A stretch of 64,000 nucleotides of DNA from JAMXLO01 sp963799415. GTDB lineage: Bacteria > Pseudomonadota > Alphaproteobacteria > Acetobacterales > Acetobacteraceae. The notes beneath the pieces were generated by a model that saw nothing but the letters and a program-made list of their open reading frames with translations, did no database searches and was not told the origin of the DNA. The stretch spans positions 1-64,000 of the forward strand of contig CAWCXI010000035.1 of the NCBI GenBank assembly GCA_963799415.1, given 5' to 3'. Position numbers and translations under genes: made by a program. Positions 9,331-16,885 of the stretch are shown one piece after another. Each line of letters starts with the position of its first letter. Within the stretch, counting starts at the first letter, position 1.

Positions 9331-10290
9331 ATGCTTCACCTCATCTCCGCTCGCATCGCTTCCGTCATCGATTTCGGCAAGGTTCGTCTCGGTGCGTTCG
9401 CCCCGGCGCTGCCACTGACCGCCGATGCAACGAAGGTTCGTCTCGGTGCGTTCGCCCCGGCGTTGGCGCCCACCACTGATGCAGCGAAGGTTCGTCTGGG
9501 TGCATTTGCTGCGGCGCTGACACCGACCACCGATGCAGCGAAGGTTCGTCTGGGTGCATTCGCTCCGGTGCTGGCGCCGACGGCCGATGCCACCAAGGTC
9601 CGTCTCGGTGCATTCGCCCCGGTGCTGGCGCCGACGGCCGATGCCACCAAGGTCCGTCTCGGTGCATTCGCCCCGGTGCTGGCGCCGACGGTCGATGCCA
9701 CCAAGGTCCGTCTCGGCGCGTTCGCCCCGGTGCTGGCGCCGACGGCCGATACCGCCAAGGTCCGTCTCGGTGCGTTCGCTCCGGTGCTGGCGCCGACGGC
9801 CGATGCCACCAAGGTCCGTCTCGGTGCATTTGCTCCGACGCTGGCGCCGACCGCCGATGCAGCGAAGGTCCGTCTCGGTGCGTTCGCCCCGGTACTGGCG
9901 CCGACGGCCGATACCGCCAAGGTCCGTCTCGGTGCATTCGCCCCGGTGCTGGCGCCGACGGCCGATACCGCCAAGGTTCGTCTCGGTGCATTCGCTCCGG
10001 TGCTGGCGCCGACAGCTGATGCCACAAAGGTCCGTCTCGGTGCATTCGCTCCGGTGCTGGCGCCGACGGCTGATGCCACAAAGGTCCGTCTCGGTGCATT
10101 CGCCCCGGTGCTGGCGCCGACGGCTGATGCCACGAAGGTTCGTCTCGGTGCGTTCGCCCCGGTGCTGGCGCCGACGGCCGATGCCACGAAGGTTCGTCTC
10201 GGTGCGTTCGCCCCGGTGCTGGCGCCGACGGCTGATGCCACCAAGGTTCGTCTCGGCGCATTCGCCCCGCCACTACAGCCGACGCGCTGA
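9331..10290 (+). CDS. Tandem-repeat protein of unknown function (18-residue unit)
   Basis: I do not recognise this 319-residue protein. After a 16-residue unique head (MLHLISARIASVIDFG) it consists only of a repeated unit with consensus KVRLGAFAPVLAPTADAT. There are 16 full copies plus a final shortened one ending PPLQPTR. KVRLGAF is invariant in every copy, and the second half varies (TADAT, TTDAA, TVDAT, TADTA). Differences between copies at DNA level are mostly in third codon positions of this frame. There is no signal peptide, cysteine or membrane segment. The regular Lys-Val-Arg spacing would suit protease release of identical peptides or an extended repeat scaffold. Both ideas are speculation. 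The ATG follows GGAAAGG. A DUF6065-like gene starts 110 bases downstream. Confidence 0.7.
   Translation: MLHLISARIASVIDFGKVRLGAFAPALPLTADATKVRLGAFAPALAPTTDAAKVRLGAFAAALTPTTDAAKVRLGAFAPVLAPTADATKVRLGAFAPVLAPTADATKVRLGAFAPVLAPTVDATKVRLGAFAPVLAPTADTAKVRLGAFAPVLAPTADATKVRLGAFAPTLAPTADAAKVRLGAFAPVLAPTADTAKVRLGAFAPVLAPTADTAKVRLGAFAPVLAPTADATKVRLGAFAPVLAPTADATKVRLGAFAPVLAPTADATKVRLGAFAPVLAPTADATKVRLGAFAPVLAPTADATKVRLGAFAPPLQPTR
9379..10287 (+). repeat. 54-bp in-frame tandem repeat array (16 full copies plus a partial)
   Basis: The unit begins AAGGTYCGTCTCGGTGC and is 54 bp, a multiple of three, so the reading frame is kept whatever the copy number. Full units run from 9379 to 10242 and a 45-bp final unit ends at 10287. 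The first three units and the last are the most divergent. The inner ones are nearly identical, as expected from unequal crossing-over or slippage in the middle of an array. Lack of stop codons in one unit also leaves long meaningless open frames in other registers and on the other strand. Confidence 0.95.
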
Positions 10291-10400
10291 CAGCCACCCG
10301 CAACCCTGAAGACGGGTGACTTGGACTCGCCTATGGTGGCGGACCGGGCGCCGCGTGTCCGGTTCGAGTGATTTTACCGTTCTTGGTCAGGACAGCACCC

Positions 10401-11198
10401 GTGTCCACTACAGCAACCCCTCGTCCCAATGCGCAGCGGCCAGAGAAGAAAACGCCCCTCGTCACCTTTCATCGCCTTGTCCCGACCGCGCGTCTGCCGC
10501 AGCGTGCAGATCGCTCCGCCGCTGGCTCGCTGCCCACCCGCGCCTTCCGTTATTGCGAACCGTCCACCAGTGCATCCGGTTACGGCTATTACATCTTCCC
10601 CCCCATCAGCTTCAGTCTGCAGTGGGACGGCCGTGACGTGATGTGGACCTGGGAAGGAGCTGGCACCTGGCTGCCGCTCCAGTCCGCCCAGTTCCCCAAT
10701 TTCCGTGACCTGTTCGACTCCGTCGCTCCGGCGGAGATCCGCGAATACTCACCGCCCTTTCTCGGAGCTTTGCAGGAGCCTGGCCTGATCCAGTGCTGGA
10801 CCGGCATCGTCGCCCGCACTGCACCGGGCTGGAGCCTGATGGTGCGGGCGCCCGCCAACGTTCCGCGCAGCGGAAGTTATGAATTGTTCGAAGGTATCAT
10901 CGAGACCGACCGTTGGTTCGGCCCCCTCATCACCAATATGCGCCTGACCAAGACCGATGTTCCGATCGACTTCCGCGCCGACTTCCCGCTGCTGCAGGTG
11001 CAGCCGATCCCGCGCAACGCGTATGACGACGCCACTCTCAACAACTATGAGTTGGTTCCTGACCTGACGCAGCTGACACCTGAGGACTGGGACGACTACT
11101 ACGACACCGTGGTCCGCCCGCACGTGCAGGAGGTCAGGCCGCGGGGCCAGTATGCCGCAGCCGCGCGCAAGCGACGTGCCGCCGAAGATGGCAGTTGA
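10401..11198 (+). CDS. DUF6065-like hypothetical protein
   Basis: This is a 265-residue protein of unknown function. The first 60 residues are Pro/Arg/Ala-rich and look disordered. The rest is a compact, Trp-rich domain with landmarks FRYCEP, GYYIFPPISFSLQWDG, RTAPGWSLMVRAPANVPR, FEGIIETDRWFGPL and QVQPIP. That pattern resembles, from memory, the uncharacterised DUF6065 family. A family search would be needed to confirm this. GTG 10401 is chosen because AGGA lies eight bases before it. GTG 10368 is an in-frame alternative without a good ribosome-binding site. Its position right after the repeat gene, on the same strand, suggests a functional link. Confidence 0.6.
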   Translation: MSTTATPRPNAQRPEKKTPLVTFHRLVPTARLPQRADRSAAGSLPTRAFRYCEPSTSASGYGYYIFPPISFSLQWDGRDVMWTWEGAGTWLPLQSAQFPNFRDLFDSVAPAEIREYSPPFLGALQEPGLIQCWTGIVARTAPGWSLMVRAPANVPRSGSYELFEGIIETDRWFGPLITNMRLTKTDVPIDFRADFPLLQVQPIPRNAYDDATLNNYELVPDLTQLTPEDWDDYYDTVVRPHVQEVRPRGQYAAAARKRRAAEDGS

Positions 11199-11246
11199 CC
11201 GATTAACCGTCTGGACACGGGTGCTCGCTTATAGTTGAACACAGTC

Positions 11247-12017
11247 ATGGACGCCGTTTTTTCCCGTTTGCGAGCCCTCCTGTGCGGCATAGCGCTACTG
11301 GTGTTGCCCATAGCCGCGGCCGTCGCCGTTGAGGACTGTCCCAGCACACCCAGCATGGCACCGCTGGCGCTGCCACATCTCCGTAGTGCACTGAGCCAAG
11401 GTATCGAAGGAGTGGTCGTGGCGCTCGGATCGTCCTCGACCCAAGGCGCCAGGGCGTCCGATCTGGCTCACTCTTATCCGGCAGTGCTGCAGCAGGCGCT
11501 GTCTGCCGGGCGGCCGGACGCGCATATCGCGGTCATCAATCGCGGCATAGGCGGGCAGGATGCGGCGGAGGAGCTGGCCCGGCTCGACGCCGATGTTCTG
11601 GCGGTGCGGCCTCAGCTTGTGATCTGGCAGGTCGGTGCCAACGGCGCACTACGCAATGCCGATCCCGCGGCGTTCCGCGCCATGGTCTCGGCCGGCGTGC
11701 GCAAGCTCCAGGCCGCTGGTGCCGATGTGGTACTGATGGACAACCAGCAGTCGCCGGCGCTGCTGGCAAAGGCGGACGAACCGGTCTTCGATCTGACGCT
11801 CGCGCAGGTGGCTGCCGAGACCGACACCGCGCTGTTCTCGCGTCGCACGCTGATGCGGGCCTGGCATCGCGACGGTGTGCCGCTGGCAGACTTCATCGCC
11901 GCCGATGGGCTGCATCACAACGACCGCGGCTATCTTTGCGTGGCGGCGGCGTTGGCGAAAGTGATCCTTGCCGGTATTGCGCCGAGCCAGCCGGTGACGG
12001 CAGCGCTCAGCCGCTAA
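11247..12017 (+). CDS. Exported SGNH/GDSL-type hydrolase
   Basis: This predicted secreted or periplasmic esterase/lipase-like hydrolase has about 256 residues. The N terminus is a signal peptide (RLRALLCG then a hydrophobic run to about residue 27). SGNH blocks are visible: GSSSTQG with the nucleophilic serine near residue 63, NRGIGGQ (block II glycine), VGANGAL in place of the usual GxND, and DGLHHND with the catalytic Asp/His near the C terminus. The substrate is unknown. TTG 11235 is an alternative start. It ends in an 11-base tail overlap with the convergent methyltransferase gene. Confidence 0.75.
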   Translation: MDAVFSRLRALLCGIALLVLPIAAAVAVEDCPSTPSMAPLALPHLRSALSQGIEGVVVALGSSSTQGARASDLAHSYPAVLQQALSAGRPDAHIAVINRGIGGQDAAEELARLDADVLAVRPQLVIWQVGANGALRNADPAAFRAMVSAGVRKLQAAGADVVLMDNQQSPALLAKADEPVFDLTLAQVAAETDTALFSRRTLMRAWHRDGVPLADFIAADGLHHNDRGYLCVAAALAKVILAGIAPSQPVTAALSR

Positions 12018-13050
12018 GCTCGCGCCGCACCATCGCGGCACCTTCCACCAGCGCGCGCAGCTTCCCAAAGGCCCGTTCGCGCGGCATGTACTTCATGCCG
12101 CAATCGGGCGCCGGGATCAGCCGCTCCGCCGCGACATGGCGGAGCCCGGAGCGGATTCGGGCGGCGACCTGCTCGGCCGTTTCCACATCTGCGCTGCCAA
12201 GGTCGAGCACGCCCAGCATGATCTGCTTGCCTGACAGATCGGCCAGGACGCCGAGGTCGAGCTTTGGCTGTGCCGCCTCGATCGAGATCTGCCGCGCAAC
12301 TGTGTCGGCGAGCTGCGGCAGGAAGGCGTAGCCCTGCGGCTTGTTCTGTACTACGTGGGCGTAGCCGAAGCAGAGATGCACCACGGTCGGCCCGTCGATG
12401 CCCTCCAATGCGCGGTTGATCGCGCGCACGCCGTAGCGTTCGGCTTTGTCGGGCGCCGTGCGCACCCAGGGCTCGTCGAGCTGCACCACGTCGACACCGC
12501 TCGCCTTCAGATCGCGCAGCTCGGCGTTGACGGCGGCGGCGTAGTCCATCGCCATCTCCTCCTCGTCCGCGTAGAATTCGTTCTTAGCCTGTTGCGACAA
12601 GGTGAACGGGCCGGGCAGCGTGATCTTCGTCGCACGATCGGTCTGTCGCAGCAGGAACTCGACGTCGCGCAGCTCCACCGGACCGCGCCGGCTTATCTTG
12701 CCAACAACGCGTGGCACGGGCGTCGTTCGACCCGTCTGCGAGCGCACCTCACCGGGGTGTTCGGCGTCGATGCCGTCCAATGCGAGAGCGAAGCGGTTGG
12801 AGTAGCTCTCACGGCGGATCTCGCCGTCGCTGATGATGTCGATGCCGGCGCGCTCCATGTCGCGGATCGCCAGGATGGTGCCATCGTCCTGCGCCTGCTC
12901 GAGCAGCTCAGCGGGAATGCGCCAGATGTCCTGCGCGTGGGTGCGCGGCACACCGTGCTTCTCCAGTGCCGCACGATTCACCAGCCAATCAGGTTGCGGG
13001 TAACTGCCGACAACGGTGGTCGGCAGCAGGTGAGTCGGATAGGTCATCAT
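12007..13050 (-). CDS. MetE-like (cobalamin-independent) methyltransferase
   Basis: This protein has the size and sequence of the catalytic C-terminal domain of B12-independent methionine synthase, without the N-terminal half of MetE. It is 347 residues. TTVVGSYPQP near the start is typical. The zinc ligands appear as the His and Cys of HLCFGY, the Glu of SIEAAQPKLDL and the Cys of PDCGMKY. Stand-alone proteins of this type transfer methyl groups between a folate or other small donor and a thiol. Whether this one makes methionine is not shown. GAGGAG precedes the ATG. Its start is divergent from the adenosine-deaminase-like gene. Confidence 0.8.
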   Translation of the reverse strand: MMTYPTHLLPTTVVGSYPQPDWLVNRAALEKHGVPRTHAQDIWRIPAELLEQAQDDGTILAIRDMERAGIDIISDGEIRRESYSNRFALALDGIDAEHPGEVRSQTGRTTPVPRVVGKISRRGPVELRDVEFLLRQTDRATKITLPGPFTLSQQAKNEFYADEEEMAMDYAAAVNAELRDLKASGVDVVQLDEPWVRTAPDKAERYGVRAINRALEGIDGPTVVHLCFGYAHVVQNKPQGYAFLPQLADTVARQISIEAAQPKLDLGVLADLSGKQIMLGVLDLGSADVETAEQVAARIRSGLRHVAAERLIPAPDCGMKYMPRERAFGKLRALVEGAAMVRRELSG

Positions 13051-13110
13051 GATGCTCCTCGCGGCGAAGGCGTGCTAAGCTATCAGCCACGTTGATCCGG
13101 GGAAACGTGC

Positions 13111-14583
13111 GTGCCGCGGCTTGTGCTCTCCTGCCTTGCGCTGCTGCTTGCCGCCTGCTCGACCACGCACCATGGCGCCGCGGACCGGTTCGACGCTGTG
13201 CGGCAATCGCCGCCACAGCTACGTGCTTTGCTGTACCGAATGCCGAAGGGCGGCGATCTGCATAGTCACCTGAGCGGTGCTGCCTACGCCGAGACGCTGA
13301 TCGATGCCGGCGCTGTGTCCAACCGCTGTGTCGATCGCGTGCGGTACGCCGTCGCAGCGTGCGGAAGAAACACGCGCCCCCTTGTGGATGCACGTACCGA
13401 CAACGACTTTCGGACTGCGCTGGTCGACGCCTGGTCGATGCGCGGATTTGTGCCGGGCAACGGCATCACCGGGCATGACCACTTCTTCGGGGCGTTCGGT
13501 AAGTTCGGCGGCGCGGCCGGTATGGGCGAGATGGCAGCGGAGGTGGTCGATCGCGCTGGTGCCCAGCGCGAGCGCTACATCGAGTTGATGGTGACCTTCC
13601 AGGGCGGCGCAGTGACTGCACTCGGCAATCGGCTGCACTGGACCGGCGATATGGCGGACTTCCATCGCCGCCTGATCGCGGCTGGACTGCCGGCGCTGCT
13701 GCCGAAGGCGCGTGCCGGCCTCGATGCCGGCGAGACCCGCATGCGTGCGCTGCTCCGCTGTGACACGCCACAGCCCGAACCCGGCTGCGCGGTGACGGTG
13801 CGCTGGCTAGGGCAGGTGACTCGCAACAATCCTCCCGGCGCGGTGTTCGCCCAGATGCTGTTCACCGCGCTGCTCAGCGAAGCCGATCCCCGCGTTGTCG
13901 GACTGAACTTCGTCGGGGCGGAGGACAATCCGAAGGCGCTGGCTGACTACTCGCTGCATATCCGCATGCTTGAGTATCTGCATGGCGTGATGCCGCGGAT
14001 GAATGTGTCGCTGCACGCAGGCGAGCTGACGCTTGGGTTGGTGCCGCCTGATGCGTTGCGGTTTCACGTGCGCGAGGCGGTAGAAGTGGCGCACGCGAAG
14101 CGCATCGGGCATGGCGTGGATGTGATGTACAAATCCGATCCATCTGCGCTGCTGCATAAGATGGCGGAACAGCGCATCGCGGTGGAGATCAATCTCACCA
14201 GCAACGACCAGGTCCTCGGTGTGAACGGGGCGATGCATCCATTCCCGGTGTACCGCACGGCAGGCGTGCCGACCTTGCTGTCCACTGATGACGAAGGTGT
14301 GGAGCGGATCGATCGCACGCACGAGCTGCAGCGCGCGGTGACCGAGTTCGGGCTGGACTGGCGGACACTCGTGGGCCTGGAGCGGAACACGCTGGAATAT
14401 GCATTTGTCGATGGTGCGAGCCTGTGGGCGGATCCGGTAGCGTGGCGCAGGGTGGCCGCGTGCGAGGATGCCGCATTGCAGGAACCTCCACCTGCATGTG
14501 CGACGTTCCTGCAGGGTAGCGAGAAGGCGCGACTGCAATGGGCGCTGGAGCGCGATCTCGCAGTTTTCAACGGCGCTCCGTAG
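13111..14583 (+). CDS. Adenosine-deaminase-like lipoprotein
   Basis: This is a 490-residue adenosine/AMP-deaminase superfamily protein with an unusual export signal. The first 16 residues end in a lipobox (LLAAC, Cys16), so it should be an envelope lipoprotein. Catalytic features follow: GGDLHSHLSG with the first zinc histidines at H51 and H53, then HAGEL, KRIGHGVD and LSTDDEGV near the C terminus. The reaction would be hydrolytic deamination of adenosine or a related purine outside the cytoplasm. The substrate is not certain. The GTG start at 13111 is preceded by GGGGAAA. Confidence 0.8.
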   Translation: MPRLVLSCLALLLAACSTTHHGAADRFDAVRQSPPQLRALLYRMPKGGDLHSHLSGAAYAETLIDAGAVSNRCVDRVRYAVAACGRNTRPLVDARTDNDFRTALVDAWSMRGFVPGNGITGHDHFFGAFGKFGGAAGMGEMAAEVVDRAGAQRERYIELMVTFQGGAVTALGNRLHWTGDMADFHRRLIAAGLPALLPKARAGLDAGETRMRALLRCDTPQPEPGCAVTVRWLGQVTRNNPPGAVFAQMLFTALLSEADPRVVGLNFVGAEDNPKALADYSLHIRMLEYLHGVMPRMNVSLHAGELTLGLVPPDALRFHVREAVEVAHAKRIGHGVDVMYKSDPSALLHKMAEQRIAVEINLTSNDQVLGVNGAMHPFPVYRTAGVPTLLSTDDEGVERIDRTHELQRAVTEFGLDWRTLVGLERNTLEYAFVDGASLWADPVAWRRVAACEDAALQEPPPACATFLQGSEKARLQWALERDLAVFNGAP

Positions 14584-14722
14584 CTGACTGCCATTTGTTC
14601 GGTCAGGAGGTCAACGACAAGGGTTCCTTGTGGCCAGACGTGATGTCACCGGACTACCTCACGTGACACGCCGCCCCCGCACACCTAGTATGCGGATCCG
14701 AGAAGCGCGAAACATGTGTGCT

Positions 14723-14814
14723 GTCATTGCGAGGAGCGTAGCGACGAAGCAATTCGGGTCATAAGTTCGCTCCATCGAACGAGATTGCTTCGTCGCTGCG
14801 CTCCTCGCAATGAC
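14723..14814. repeat. REP-like palindromic element, copy 1
   Basis: GTCATTGCGAGGAGCG, continuing with TAGCGACGAAGCAAT, is repeated in inverted orientation at 14784-14814. The arms flank a 29-base loop and can form a long hairpin. It sits in the 305-base gap between the deaminase-like gene and the LLM gene, in which I see no gene. Related copies are at 52668-52753 and 63385-63443. Confidence 0.9.
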
Positions 14815-14888
14815 AATGTCGGAGCGACCCGCGCTCCGCGATAGTGGGTACTAGGCTCGCGGTCAGACGATAAACCCGGAAGGCAGCA

Positions 14889-15941
14889 ATGATGGAGTTC
14901 GGCATCTTTCATGAGTTCCCGTCCCTGCCGGGACGGTCGCACGCTGAAGCATTTGCGCAGTCATTCGAGCTGGTGGATGGCGCCGAGCGGTGGGGGCTCG
15001 ATGCGATGTGGCTCGGCGAGCTGCATTTTGATCCGGCTCGCTCGGTGCTGTCAGCACCGTTATGCATTGCCAGTGCCATCGCGGCGCGCACGCAGCGGAT
15101 GAGGATCGGGCTTGCAGTGCAGGTGCTGCCGCTGTGTCATCCGTTGCGCCTGGCCGAGGAGGCGGCGACGGTCGACCAGATCAGCAACGGGCGGCTGATC
15201 TTTGGCGTCGGCCGCAGCGGTGTGGCGCGCACCTACGAAGCATATGGCGTGCCCTACGGCGAGAGCCGCGAACGCTTCGTCGAAGTTCTCGACATCGTGC
15301 GCAAGGCGTGGACGCAGGACAAGGTGTCGTATCAGGGCAAGTATTATCGCTTCGAAGACGTCTCGGTGGTGCCGAAGCCGTATCAGCAGCCGACGCCGCC
15401 GATCCGCGTTGCCGCCACGAGTGCCGATACATTTGTATCCAATGGCCGGCAAGCGCTGCCGATCTTCGTCGCCGTCCGCTACGAGACCGCGCCGGAGATC
15501 GCGCCACACATCGCCGCATATCGCGATGCGCTGGCGACGTCGGATGACCCGCGAAGCGGCGGGGTGTTCCTGCGCGTTCCCGCCTATATCGCGCCCACCG
15601 ATGCGCAGGCACGCTCGGAGGCGGAACCCAGCCTGATCCACTTCTACCGCCAGCAGGCGGCGCTGCTCGCTGACTCGGCGAAGCGCGCGGGTGTCGATGG
15701 TGCGGATCGTCGTGCCGCGACCGCACGCCGGCTAGAGACGATGACCTATGAGGAGGCGCTGAAGGGTACAGTGCTCATCGGCTCTCCGGCCTCGGTCGCC
15801 GAACGGCTGGAAGAGCTACGGCAGGCGCTGGGGCTGGATGGCGTGCTGATGGAGCTGAACTGCGGTGGCAGGATTCCGCATGAGAACGTGATGACTGCGC
15901 TGCGGCTGTTGTGCCAGGAGGTGATGCCGCGGTTTCATTGA
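14889..15941 (+). CDS. LLM-class flavin-dependent monooxygenase
   Basis: This is a bacterial-luciferase-like TIM-barrel oxidoreductase of 350 residues that uses reduced flavin to oxygenate a small substrate. Typical segments are WLGELHFDP near residue 42, RIGLAVQVLPLCHPLRLAEE near 92, DQISNGRLIFGVGRSG near 116, and the C-terminal LIGSPASVAERLEEL. The substrate cannot be told from sequence. GGAAGG precedes the tandem ATG-ATG start. Its 3' end overlaps the convergent diguanylate cyclase gene by seven bases. Confidence 0.85.
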   Translation: MMEFGIFHEFPSLPGRSHAEAFAQSFELVDGAERWGLDAMWLGELHFDPARSVLSAPLCIASAIAARTQRMRIGLAVQVLPLCHPLRLAEEAATVDQISNGRLIFGVGRSGVARTYEAYGVPYGESRERFVEVLDIVRKAWTQDKVSYQGKYYRFEDVSVVPKPYQQPTPPIRVAATSADTFVSNGRQALPIFVAVRYETAPEIAPHIAAYRDALATSDDPRSGGVFLRVPAYIAPTDAQARSEAEPSLIHFYRQQAALLADSAKRAGVDGADRRAATARRLETMTYEEALKGTVLIGSPASVAERLEELRQALGLDGVLMELNCGGRIPHENVMTALRLLCQEVMPRFH

Positions 15942-16879
15942 GCGATGCGACCGAACTGGGCCGCGACGACGCGGTTGCGTCCCAGCCGCTTTGCCTCGTA
16001 GAGCGCGGCGTCGGCACGACGCAGCAGTGCAGGGGCAGGCTCGCTTGCCCCCCGCTCGACCACGCCGAAACTGGCCGTGATCGGTTCAATCAACGACTCG
16101 ATCCGCAGCCCCGCGATAGCCTCGCGGATGCGCTCGGCGATTGCAGCGGCGTTCGCAAGATCGGTTGTCGGCATGAGCACGACAAACTCCTCGCCGCCGA
16201 AGCGCGTCGCGACGTCAGTTGCCCGTGTCCGGTGGCGCAGCACTTTACCGAATGCCGCGAGCACCTTGTCGCCGGCCTCGTGTCCATGCCTGTCGTTGAC
16301 GTATTTGAAGTGATCGAGGTCGGCCATGAATGCGCAGAGGCTGCCGCCCGTGCGTTCGGCGCGGTTGACTTCCGTGGCCAGCGCCTGCTCAAGCCGGCGA
16401 CGATTGCCGATGCCCGTCAGCGGATCGGTCAGCGAAGTGGCGAGGATCTGTGCTTCGCGCTGCTGCAGTTTGAGATTGATCTGGGCGAGTTCGAGCTGCG
16501 CGTTCGCGTACTCGCGGTTGAGCGCCAGCACTGTGTCGTAGAGTTCCTCCAGTTCCGCGACATCGTATTCCGCCAGCACACGCAGCCGTCCGTTCGTCCG
16601 CCACACGCGGCCTTGCAGCGAGCGTGTTCGCCCCAGACGATCACCGATTGTCAGCAGCCCTCGGTGAACCAGTCCGTCGCAATCGGCTTGAGTTCCGATC
16701 AGGGTCGCGAAATCCGGTTGGATGAAAAACAGCGGAATACGCTGACCGATCGGCTGCGAGCCCTCCAGGCTGATCAGCCGCAGGAAGCCTGCATTCGCCT
16801 CGATCAACGTGCCGCTTGCATCCAGGGTCGCGGCAGCGATCGCGAGCACCGGCTGCAGCTCGGATGCAAACCACGCCAT
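15935..16879 (-). CDS. Diguanylate cyclase (PAS-like sensor plus GGDEF)
   Basis: This enzyme makes cyclic di-GMP from two GTP. The N-terminal part (about residues 1-105) looks like a PAS domain. A coiled helix (105-148) leads to DPLTGIGNRR and the catalytic GGEEF at residues 228-232. The product-inhibition I-site RATD (219-222) is five residues upstream, as in active, feedback-regulated cyclases. No EAL domain and no membrane segment are present. It starts six bases after the stop of the B12-binding protein on the same strand, so the cyclase is probably the output of that sensor. Confidence 0.9.
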   Translation of the reverse strand: MAWFASELQPVLAIAAATLDASGTLIEANAGFLRLISLEGSQPIGQRIPLFFIQPDFATLIGTQADCDGLVHRGLLTIGDRLGRTRSLQGRVWRTNGRLRVLAEYDVAELEELYDTVLALNREYANAQLELAQINLKLQQREAQILATSLTDPLTGIGNRRRLEQALATEVNRAERTGGSLCAFMADLDHFKYVNDRHGHEAGDKVLAAFGKVLRHRTRATDVATRFGGEEFVVLMPTTDLANAAAIAERIREAIAGLRIESLIEPITASFGVVERGASEPAPALLRRADAALYEAKRLGRNRVVAAQFGRIAQ

Positions 16880-16885
16880 TGTCCG

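Noticed and set aside
9379..10287. CRISPR array
   Set aside because: Units are contiguous 54-bp coding repeats without unique spacers, and no cas genes are present.
9336..10303. Two long minus-strand frames and an alternative plus-strand frame through the 54-bp repeats
   Set aside because: A stop-free 54-bp unit leaves every register open. Variation among units is silent only in the frame starting at 9331, which also has the ribosome-binding site.
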